Shown here: piece by piece, positions 1 to 4,800 of the stretch
How positions within the stretch are numbered: the first letter of the stretch is position 1
Layout of the letters: every line of letters begins with the position of its first letter
Origin: Conexibacter sp.
GTDB lineage: Bacteria; Actinomycetota; Thermoleophilia; Solirubrobacterales; Solirubrobacteraceae
DNA: 5,108 nt
Reading direction: 5' to 3'
Assembly (NCBI GenBank): GCA_025964055.1
Contig: JAOPZP010000152.1
Location: forward strand, 1 to 5,108
Made by a program: the position numbers and the translations under genes
Notes under the pieces: model-generated
Told to the model about the DNA's origin: nothing
Databases searched by the model: none
Seen by the model: only the letters and a program-made list of their open reading frames with translations

Positions 1-547
1 CGGCCAGCTCCTCGGCGCCGGGCGGGTCGCCGCGCAGGTACGCGTCGGCGAGCGCGCCGGAGCCGATCGGCAGCGACGCCCACCAGACCGGCGGCTCGCC
101 GGGCGTGCCGGCCGCCAGCTCCGTGGACCCGCCGCCGACGTCGGCGACCACCACGGTCTGGGCGGTCCCGGCCAGCGGCGCGGTCGCCCCGGCGAAGGCC
201 AGTCGCGCCTCGTCCTCGCCGGTGAGCACCTCGACGTCCACGCCGGCCGCGGCGCTCAGATGGGCGAGCAGGGCGTCGCGCCCGGGGGCGGCGCGCAACG
301 CCGCGGTCGCGACGACCCGGAGGCCGTCGATGCCGCTGGCGCGGGCCACGAGCGCCTGCTCGGCCACGGCCTCGGCGATCGCCTGCACCTTGTCGGGCGG
401 GAGGCCGTTGCGGCGCTCGGCAGCGGTCAGCCGGACGAACGCGCGATGCGCCGCCACCTCCACCAGGACGCCCGGACGCGACGGGTCCGGCTCGGCGACG
501 AGCAGCCGTGTGGTGTTCGAGCCGATGTCGATGCAGGCACAGCGCAC
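1..547 (-). CDS. Ppx/GppA family exopolyphosphatase / pppGpp phosphohydrolase, N-terminal part
   Basis: The minus strand reads open from a GTG at 547 to the window edge, giving 182 N-terminal residues of a protein that normally runs to 300 or more; the C-terminus lies outside the window. Seen: the phosphate-1 loop DIGSNTT at residues 7-13, a GEDEARLAF segment at 110-118, and the phosphate-2 loop DVGGGSTEL at 136-144, followed by SLPIGSG. These occur in this order in the ASKHA-fold Ppx/GppA phosphatases, which remove terminal phosphates from inorganic polyphosphate and/or convert pppGpp to ppGpp in the cytoplasm. Sequence alone does not separate the two activities. The start is well bounded: an in-frame TGA lies at 575-577 and GTG 547 puts the first loop at the usual distance. 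A GAAAGGA at 562-568 is 14 nt upstream, too far for a good ribosome site, and may be part of a promoter instead. The gene is divergent from the ABC operon with under 50 bp between starts. Confidence 0.93.
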   Translation of the reverse strand, partial: MRCACIDIGSNTTRLLVAEPDPSRPGVLVEVAAHRAFVRLTAAERRNGLPPDKVQAIAEAVAEQALVARASGIDGLRVVATAALRAAPGRDALLAHLSAAAGVDVEVLTGEDEARLAFAGATAPLAGTAQTVVVADVGGGSTELAAGTPGEPPVWWASLPIGSGALADAYLRGDPPGAEELA

Positions 548-557
548 GTCAGGGTGA

Positions 558-570
558 CGGATCCTTTCAC
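558..570 (-). promoter_or_regulatory. Putative promoter element, GTGAAAGGATCCG motif
   Basis: Read on the minus strand, GTGAAAGGATCCG ends 10 nt before the GTG of the ppx-like gene. The same 13-mer with one change, GTGAGAGGATCCG, lies upstream of the histidine kinase at 4729-4741 in the same orientation to its gene. AAGGAT fits the actinobacterial -10 pattern TANNNT except at its first base, which would put the transcription start about 7 nt before the start codon. No convincing -35 was seen. A regulator site is an alternative reading. Confidence 0.35.
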
Positions 571-593
571 GTCTTCACTGCTTGAATGGAAGG

Positions 594-1478
594 GTGTCCG
601 CCGCCGCCCCCGCGATCCTCGTGCGCGATCTGCGCAAGTCCTACGGGAGCTTCGCGGCGGTGCAGGGCATCGACTTCGACGTCGCGCCCGGCGAGGTCTT
701 CGGCCTGCTGGGGCCCAACGGCGCCGGCAAGACCAGCACGGTGGAGATCCTCGAGGGCTACCGCCGCCGCGACGGCGGCATCGTCTCCGTGCTCGGCCAC
801 GACCCCGAGCGGCGGCCGCGCGACCTGCGCCGGCGCATCGGCATCGTCCTGCAGTCCACGGGGATGTACCGGCACATCACGGTGCGCGAGGCGCTGACCC
901 ATTGGGCGCGCTTCTACCCGCAGGCGCGCGACGTGCAGGAGGTGCTGACGCTCGCCGGCCTGGACGAGAAGGCCGACGCGCTCGCCCGGACGCTCTCGGG
1001 CGGCCAGATGCGCCGCCTCGACTTCGGCCTCGCGCTGGTCGGCGACCCCGAGCTCATCTTCCTCGACGAGCCGACCACCGGCTTCGACCCGGCGGCGCGG
1101 CGCGCGGCCTGGGACGTGATCCGCTCGCTCCAGGACCTCGGCAAGACCGTCCTGCTCACCACGCACTACCTCGACGAGGCCCAGGCGCTGTGCGATCGCG
1201 TGGCGATCATCAAGGAGGGGCGGATCGTCGCGGAGGGCCCGCCCGCCGAGCTCGGCGCGTCGTCGTCGCGCTATCGCGTCACGTGGCGCTCGCCCGACAC
1301 CGGCCGGCTCGAGACGCGCGAGACCGAGGATCCCACCGCGCTGCTGCACCAGCTGACGTCCGCGGCGCTGGCCCGCGGCGAGGGGCTGCGCGACCTGTCG
1401 GTCACCCGCCCGTCGCTGGAGGACGTCTACCTCGAGCTCACCGCCGAGCCGACCAGCGAGGAGCCCGCCAATGCCTGA
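594..1478 (+). CDS. ABC-2 type (DrrA-like) exporter ATP-binding protein
   Basis: This is the cytoplasmic ATPase of a two-gene ABC exporter. From GTG 594 it is 294 residues, usual for the family. Seen in order: Walker A GPNGAGKT at 40-47, Q-loop glutamine 87 in IVLQSTG, signature LSGGQ at 134-138, Walker B LIFLDE at 154-159 with the catalytic glutamate, and the switch histidine 191 in TTHYLDEA. All catalytic residues are present. The C-terminal extension ends with SLEDVYLELT, a hallmark of DrrA/CcmA-like exporters of antibiotics, lipids or polysaccharides; the substrate cannot be deduced. The start is uncertain. GTG 594 gives a normal N-terminus, but GGAAGG abuts it with no spacing, so it may be leaderless: TTGAAT at 582-587 is placed as a poor -10. 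An in-frame TTG at 582 would add four residues and has no Shine-Dalgarno sequence. The last 8 bp overlap the permease gene. Confidence 0.95.
   Translation: MSAAAPAILVRDLRKSYGSFAAVQGIDFDVAPGEVFGLLGPNGAGKTSTVEILEGYRRRDGGIVSVLGHDPERRPRDLRRRIGIVLQSTGMYRHITVREALTHWARFYPQARDVQEVLTLAGLDEKADALARTLSGGQMRRLDFGLALVGDPELIFLDEPTTGFDPAARRAAWDVIRSLQDLGKTVLLTTHYLDEAQALCDRVAIIKEGRIVAEGPPAELGASSSRYRVTWRSPDTGRLETRETEDPTALLHQLTSAALARGEGLRDLSVTRPSLEDVYLELTAEPTSEEPANA
1458..1463 (+). promoter_or_regulatory. Shine-Dalgarno sequence of the ABC permease inside the ATPase gene
   Basis: GAGGAG lies 7 nt before the ATG at 1471, within the last codons of the ATPase gene. It is the best-placed ribosome binding site in the window. 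It supports both the permease start and translational coupling with the ATPase, whose TGA falls at 1476-1478. Confidence 0.75.
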
Positions 1479-2223
1479 GTCCCTGACACTTGCGTGGTAC
1501 CAATTCCGCCTCGAGCGTCGGATGTTCTGGCGCAACCCGAGCGCGGCCTTCTTCAACTTCCTGCTGCCGCTGCTGTTCCTGGCGCTCTTCGGCGCGATCT
1601 TCAGCGGCAACCAGAAGGACCTCAACGTGATCGTGCCCGGCATCGCGGGCATGTCCATCATGTCGACCACGTTCAGCGCGCTGGCGATGAACCTCACTTT
1701 CCTGCGCGAGCAGGGCGTGCTGAAGCGCATCCGCGGCACGCCGCTGCCCGAGGGCTCCTACCTGCTCGGCGTCTTCGGCAACGCCGTGGCCAACGCGTGC
1801 ATCCAGCTGACGATCGTCGTGCTGGCCGGGAAGCTCTTCTTCAACATCGACTGGCCCAAGGACTGGATCGAGTTGATGGTCTACCTCGGCGCCGGCGTGA
1901 CGTGCCTCGCCGCGCTGGGCGTCGCGTGGTCGCACGTGATCCCCAACTTCGACGCGGCGCCCGCCTACGTCAACATCGTGTTCCTGCCGGTGATCTTCAT
2001 CTCCGGCGTCTTCTACGACGTCGGCAACGCGCCGCAGTTCCTGCGCGACATCGCCCAGGCGCTGCCGCTGACGCACGTCATCGACGGGCTCTCGGGCGCG
2101 CTGGTCTCGGGCCGCTCGCTGCAGGACAACTGGTCGGGCCTGGTCGTCATCGCGATCTGGGCCGCCGTCGGGATCTTCTTCGCGATCCGCGGCTTCCGCT
2201 GGGACGCGCGCCGCACGGACTGA
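1471..2223 (+). CDS. ABC-2 type (DrrB-like) transporter permease
   Basis: This 250-residue integral membrane protein is the partner of the upstream ATPase and presumably dimerises to form the export channel in the cytoplasmic membrane. Seen: an amphipathic, Arg-rich N-terminal segment (YQFRLERRMFWRNP), then about six hydrophobic segments near residues 27-45, 54-76, 98-120, 134-154, 166-182 and 221-240. The cytoplasmic loop REQGVLKRIRGTPLP at 79-93 is the conserved ABC-2 membrane-domain feature that follows the second helix. The tail is short and basic (RWDARRTD), fitting the positive-inside rule. Length and topology are normal for DrrB-like permeases, with no large extracellular domain, so a small hydrophobic or lipid-like substrate is plausible but unproven. 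The ATG start has a good Shine-Dalgarno at 7 nt, and the 8-bp overlap with the ATPase implies one transcript with coupled translation. The stop is only 2 bp from the stop of the convergent acetyltransferase gene. Confidence 0.94.
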   Translation: MPESLTLAWYQFRLERRMFWRNPSAAFFNFLLPLLFLALFGAIFSGNQKDLNVIVPGIAGMSIMSTTFSALAMNLTFLREQGVLKRIRGTPLPEGSYLLGVFGNAVANACIQLTIVVLAGKLFFNIDWPKDWIELMVYLGAGVTCLAALGVAWSHVIPNFDAAPAYVNIVFLPVIFISGVFYDVGNAPQFLRDIAQALPLTHVIDGLSGALVSGRSLQDNWSGLVVIAIWAAVGIFFAIRGFRWDARRTD

Positions 2224-2225
2224 CC

Positions 2226-2849
2226 TCAGAAGGTCGGGGCCGGCTCGCCGGGCAGCCACGGCGCCGGCGGCGTTCCGATGGCCGTGACCGGCACGTCGTG
2301 CAGCGGGCTCGCCGGCCAGTCGGTGCGCAGCAGGCCGAAGACGTGGACGTCGAGCTGGAGGGCGCCGTGCCGGTGCCAGCCGCGCAGCGTGCCCTCGTGG
2401 GTGAAGCCGACGCGCTCCAGCGCGCGGGTGGAGCGCGCGTTGTCGGGGTTGGAGTAGGCGCCGAGCCGCTCGAGCCCGCAGACGGCGAAGGCGAGGTGGG
2501 CGACCAGCGCCTTGGACTCCGCGTTGGCGCCCGTGCCCCACTGGTCGCGCCCGAGCCAGGTCCCGACCATCGCGCGGCGGTCGCGCCGGCTGAGCTCGGC
2601 CAGCCCCGTGATGCCGACCGGGCCGTGCTCACGATGGTGGATGACGAAGTCCAGTTGCTCGCCGGCCTCGCGCTTGGCCTCCTGCTCGGCGATCCAGCGC
2701 TGCGGCTCCTCGACGCTCGCGTACGGCCCCCACGAGAACCAGCGCGTCACCTCGGGATCGCGGGCCAGCGCGAAGAGCGCGGACGCGTCGCCGGGGTCGG
2801 GCAGGCGCAGCGTGATCTGTGGTCCGCGAAGCTCCATCGCGGGCATCAT
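2226..2849 (-). CDS. GNAT family N-acetyltransferase, RimJ/RimL type
   Basis: The 207-residue product is an acetyl-CoA dependent N-acetyltransferase of the group that includes the ribosomal-protein acetyltransferases RimJ and RimL. Seen, numbering from ATG 2849: the opening strand LRGPQITLRLPDPGDASALF (7-26), a central strand pair around FVIHHREHGPVGITGLAEL, the acetyl-CoA loop RDQWGTGANAES (101-112) beginning the pyrophosphate-binding helix, and the late NARSTRALERVGF segment (137-149). The family also covers small-molecule and antibiotic acetyltransferases, so the substrate is unknown. After the domain there is a Pro-rich tail of about 25 residues (from about 183) with no recognised motif. 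The start is ambiguous: ATGs lie at 2849, 2846 and 2837 with no Shine-Dalgarno before any. The one at 2837 gives the commonest family N-terminus (MELRGP, 203 residues). The start lies in an inverted repeat shared with the divergent phosphoesterase. Confidence 0.9.
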   Translation of the reverse strand: MMPAMELRGPQITLRLPDPGDASALFALARDPEVTRWFSWGPYASVEEPQRWIAEQEAKREAGEQLDFVIHHREHGPVGITGLAELSRRDRRAMVGTWLGRDQWGTGANAESKALVAHLAFAVCGLERLGAYSNPDNARSTRALERVGFTHEGTLRGWHRHGALQLDVHVFGLLRTDWPASPLHDVPVTAIGTPPAPWLPGEPAPTF

Positions 2850-2868
2850 CGCGAATGATGCTCGCGAT
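2836..2868. repeat. Inverted repeat spanning two divergent start codons
   Basis: The left arm ATCGCGGGCATCAT (2836-2849) and right arm ATGATGCTCGCGAT (2855-2868) are reverse complements at 13 of 14 positions, with a 5-bp centre CGCGA. Each arm carries the first codons of one gene, the acetyltransferase on the minus strand and the phosphoesterase on the plus strand. Both genes therefore start ATGATGCYCGCGAT. It could be an operator, a hairpin that hides the start codons in longer transcripts, or a pair of facing -10 elements (GGGCAT at 2841-2846 on plus, GAGCAT at 2863-2858 on minus). It could also be chance between two Met-Met starts. Confidence 0.7.
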
Positions 2869-3553
2869 CCTGTACGACGTCCACGGCAACCGCCCCGCGC
2901 TGGAGGCGGTCCTGGGCCACGCGCGGGAGCAGGGCGCCGAGCGCTTCGTGCTCGGCGGCGACTACTCGGCGTTCGGCGCGTGGCCGGTCGCCTGCGTGAC
3001 GATCCTGCGCGGGCTGGCCGAGACCACGTGGATCCGCGGCAACTGGGAGCGCTGGCAGGCCGAGCCCGGCGCGGTGCCCGACGACGCGGTCCTGCAGAGC
3101 GCGAACGCCTGGGTGCGCAGCCACCTCGGCGACGGGCTGGTGGCCGAGCTGGCGGCGCTCCCGCCCGCGCTCGTGCTCGGCGACACGCTGTTCTGCCACG
3201 CCTCCCCGGCCTCCGACATCGAGCCGTTCGGGCGCGAGCCCGATCCCGAGGGCGACGACCAGCTCCTGGCCGGCGTGGCGCAGCAGCGCGTCGTCTTCGG
3301 CCACACGCACGTGCAGTTCCAGCGCAGCTCGGCCTCGGGCATCGAGCTGGTCAACCCGGGGAGCGTCGGCCTGCCGTGGGACGGCGACGTGCGCGCCGCC
3401 TACGCGACCCTCGACGAGGACGCCGACACGATCGCGCTGCACCGCGTCGAGTACGACGTCGACGCCGCATCGGCCGCGCTGGCGAAGATCGGCGAGCCGT
3501 GGACCGAGCGGACGCGGATGCGGCTGGAGCGGGCGCGGTTCGACGCGGGATGA
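2855..3553 (+). CDS. Calcineurin-like metallophosphoesterase, YfcE/Metallophos_2 type
   Basis: A soluble 232-residue two-metal phosphoesterase. Ligand motifs seen in order: DVHGN at 8-12 (in place of the usual D-x-HGN), GGD at 34-36, GN at 62-63 within RGNWE, CHASP at 114-118, GHTH at 149-152, and the family signature NPGSVGLP at 167-174. Together these supply the Asp, His and Asn ligands of the binuclear site. The usual GNHD is GNWE here: the metal-binding Asn is kept but Trp stands where some relatives have a catalytic His. Small YfcE/MJ0936-type enzymes also lack that His, so activity is still likely. Relatives hydrolyse phosphodiesters or phosphomonoesters in vitro and the physiological substrate is usually unknown. 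Start: tandem ATGs at 2855 and 2858, neither with a Shine-Dalgarno. An in-frame GTG at 2819 would add 12 residues overlapping the acetyltransferase gene and is less likely, because MLAILYDVHGN already matches the family start. The divergent acetyltransferase starts 5 bp away. Confidence 0.92.
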   Translation: MMLAILYDVHGNRPALEAVLGHAREQGAERFVLGGDYSAFGAWPVACVTILRGLAETTWIRGNWERWQAEPGAVPDDAVLQSANAWVRSHLGDGLVAELAALPPALVLGDTLFCHASPASDIEPFGREPDPEGDDQLLAGVAQQRVVFGHTHVQFQRSSASGIELVNPGSVGLPWDGDVRAAYATLDEDADTIALHRVEYDVDAASAALAKIGEPWTERTRMRLERARFDAG

Positions 3554-3560
3554 GCGACAC

Positions 3561-3579
3561 GGCGCGCGGCGCGCGCGCC
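3561..3579. terminator. All-G/C hairpin between convergent genes, possible bidirectional terminator
   Basis: GGCGCGCG (3561-3568) and CGCGCGCC (3572-3579) are perfect reverse complements around a GCG triloop. The stem nearly fills the 25-bp gap between the phosphoesterase stop and the kinase stop (TAG, read from 3581-3579), and its last base is within that stop codon. There is no T-tract on either strand, so it is not a classical intrinsic terminator, though U-less hairpins are proposed to work in GC-rich actinobacteria. Alternating GC can also form palindromes by chance. Confidence 0.4.
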
Positions 3580-4712
3580 TAGACCTGCCGCGGCGTGCCC
3601 GGCACCGCCGGCGCGTCGGGCAACAGCACGTGGAACGCGCTGCCCCGCCCGACCGAGGACTCGACGTAGATCCGGCCGCCGTGGCGCTCGGCGATGCGGC
3701 GGCAGATCGCCAGCCCGATGCCGGTGCCCGCGAAGCGATCGTGGCCGTGCAGGCGCGTGAACATCGCGAAGATCCGCTCCTGGTCCGCGTCGGCGATCCC
3801 GATGCCGTCGTCGGCGACGGTCAGCACGCCGCCGCCGATCGTGCGCCGCGCGGTCACGCGCACCGTCGGCGGCCGGTCGGCGCCGTGGAACTTCACCGCG
3901 TTGCCGATCAGGTTCTGCAGCAGCTGGGCGAGCTGCACCGGTTCGGCCTCCAGCGTGGGCAGCCGGCCGACGTCGATCGTCGCCCGCTCGGCCGCGATCG
4001 AGGGCCCAAGCACCTGCAGCACCTCGGCGACGAGCGCGTTGAGGTCGACCTGCTCGCGGCGCGGCTCCTCGTTGGCGACGCGCGAGTAGAGCAGGAGGTC
4101 GTCGATGAGGTGTCTCATCCGCCCGGCGCCGTCCAGCGCCTGGCGCAGGTAGTCGCGCCCGGCCTCGTCGAGCTGCTCGGCGCTGCGCCGGTCCAGCAGC
4201 GACAGGAAGCTCGCGACCATCCGCAGCGGCTCCGACAGGTCGTGCGAGGCGGTGTAGGCGAAGTCCTGCAGCTCGGCGTTCGTGTCCTGCAGCCGCTCGG
4301 CGCGCTGCGCCAGCTCGTGCTCCATCGCCAGCCGGTCGCTGACGTCGCGCCCGACGATGTAGAAGGCTTCGTCGCCCGGCCCGCCGCTCCACGCCATCCA
4401 GCGCAACGACCCGTCGGCGCAGAGCACGCGGCACACGTACTCGGTGACCGTCTCCCCCGCCGCCAGCCTGGCGATCTCCCGCTCGGTGTCGGCGCGGTCC
4501 TCGGGATGGACGATCTCCAAGTACGGGCGGGTCTCGAGCTCCTCCCGCGACCAGCCCAGCTGATGCTCCCAGGCGTCGTTGAAGTGCTTGAGCAGCCCGT
4601 CGAAGCCGGCGGCCGCCAGCAGGTCCGGCGACATCGCGAACAGGCGCGTCAGGTGGCCGATCGCTTGGGGCGCGACCGTCGGCGGTGCGGCGTCTGTGTG
4701 CAGGCGTTCCAT
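3579..4712 (-). CDS. PAS-domain sensor histidine kinase, soluble, orphan in this window
   Basis: A 377-residue two-component sensor kinase. Seen: a PAS domain at about 25-128, opening SPDLLAAAGFDGLLKHFNDAWE, with LEIVHPEDRADTE inside and ending YIVGRDVSDR; a short coiled coil at about 129-150; a HisKA domain with phospho-acceptor His157 in DFAYTASHDLSEPLR, the H-box style of phytochrome-like kinases; then the ATP-binding domain with N-box LLQNLIGNAVKF (264-275), G1 DDGIGIA (301-307), IFAMFTRLHG (314-323) and G2 GTGIGLAI (329-336). All catalytic motifs are intact. No membrane segment or signal peptide is visible, so it should sense a cytoplasmic cue or a bound ligand; the PAS ligand is unknown. 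No receiver domain or response regulator is in the window. Start: the frame stays open upstream to 4997, but that part covers the divergent gene and reads as low-complexity Ser/Thr/Arg. ATG 4712 has GAGG 8 nt upstream and begins just before the PAS domain. Confidence 0.93.
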   Translation of the reverse strand: MERLHTDAAPPTVAPQAIGHLTRLFAMSPDLLAAAGFDGLLKHFNDAWEHQLGWSREELETRPYLEIVHPEDRADTEREIARLAAGETVTEYVCRVLCADGSLRWMAWSGGPGDEAFYIVGRDVSDRLAMEHELAQRAERLQDTNAELQDFAYTASHDLSEPLRMVASFLSLLDRRSAEQLDEAGRDYLRQALDGAGRMRHLIDDLLLYSRVANEEPRREQVDLNALVAEVLQVLGPSIAAERATIDVGRLPTLEAEPVQLAQLLQNLIGNAVKFHGADRPPTVRVTARRTIGGGVLTVADDGIGIADADQERIFAMFTRLHGHDRFAGTGIGLAICRRIAERHGGRIYVESSVGRGSAFHVLLPDAPAVPGTPRQV

Positions 4713-4720
4713 GCCCCTGG

Positions 4721-4724
4721 CCTC
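4721..4724 (-). promoter_or_regulatory. Shine-Dalgarno sequence deciding the kinase start
   Basis: Read on the minus strand, GAGG lies 8 nt before ATG 4712. An AGGGG closer in is only about 1 nt from the ATG and too near to be the functional site. The GAGG favours the 4712 start over the long upstream extension. Confidence 0.5.
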
Positions 4725-4728
4725 GGGC

Positions 4729-4762
4729 CGGATCCTCTCACAGGTGGCGGCGCCGGGGTCAA
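4729..4762 (-). promoter_or_regulatory. Putative promoter of the histidine kinase
   Basis: On the minus strand TTGACC (4762-4757) is a good -35 match, and GAGGAT (4737-4732) fits TANNNT except at its first base. The spacer is 19 bp, longer than the usual 17. The -10 part lies inside GTGAGAGGATCCG (4741-4729), which matches the motif before the ppx-like gene at 12 of 13 positions. The predicted transcript would start near 4725, leaving a leader of about 13 nt with GAGG at its 5' end. Confidence 0.4.
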
Positions 4763-4784
4763 GCCTCGCCGGCCGGACGGCGCG

Positions 4785-4790
4785 TGGCAT
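4785..4790 (+). promoter_or_regulatory. Weak -10-like element before the gene at 4801
   Basis: TGGCAT matches TANNNT except at its second base and would place the transcription start about 4 nt before ATG 4801. No -35 could be recognised at 16-20 bp upstream. The call rests mainly on its position, which resembles that of the -10-like elements before other genes in this window. Confidence 0.25.
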
Positions 4791-4800
4791 CCTGAAGGCC

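Noticed and set aside
586..897. ATG at 586 opening a 103-residue frame before the ABC ATPase
   Set aside because: It is out of frame with the ATPase, Cys/Arg/Ser-rich, and ends inside it. It is not an upstream peptide with any support beyond its ATG.
260..1486. 408-residue plus-strand frame running antisense to the ppx-like gene and across the ABC ATPase
   Set aside because: Low-complexity Arg/Ala/Gly/Pro translation in a different frame from the ATPase, which has every ABC motif. It is a typical shadow frame of GC-rich coding DNA.
567..1739. 390-residue minus-strand frame opposite the ABC genes
   Set aside because: It lies antisense to two genes with intact motifs and shows no recognisable domain. 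It stays open because third-position G/C makes stops rare in this frame.
594..2223. Drug-resistance gene symbols drrA/drrB for the ABC pair
   Set aside because: The fold and C-terminal SLEDVYLELT place the pair in the broad DrrAB-like family, but nothing indicates the substrate, so a specific symbol is not justified.
2819..2854. GTG start at 2819 for the metallophosphoesterase
   Set aside because: It would add a 12-residue Arg/Ser-rich tail overlapping the acetyltransferase gene, while the ATG at 2855 already gives the standard family N-terminus.
1438..2858. Long frames over the permease and acetyltransferase genes (1438-2541 minus, 1494-2858 plus)
   Set aside because: Both are Arg-rich without hydrophobic patterning and cross the convergent stop codons of two clear genes, so they are shadows.
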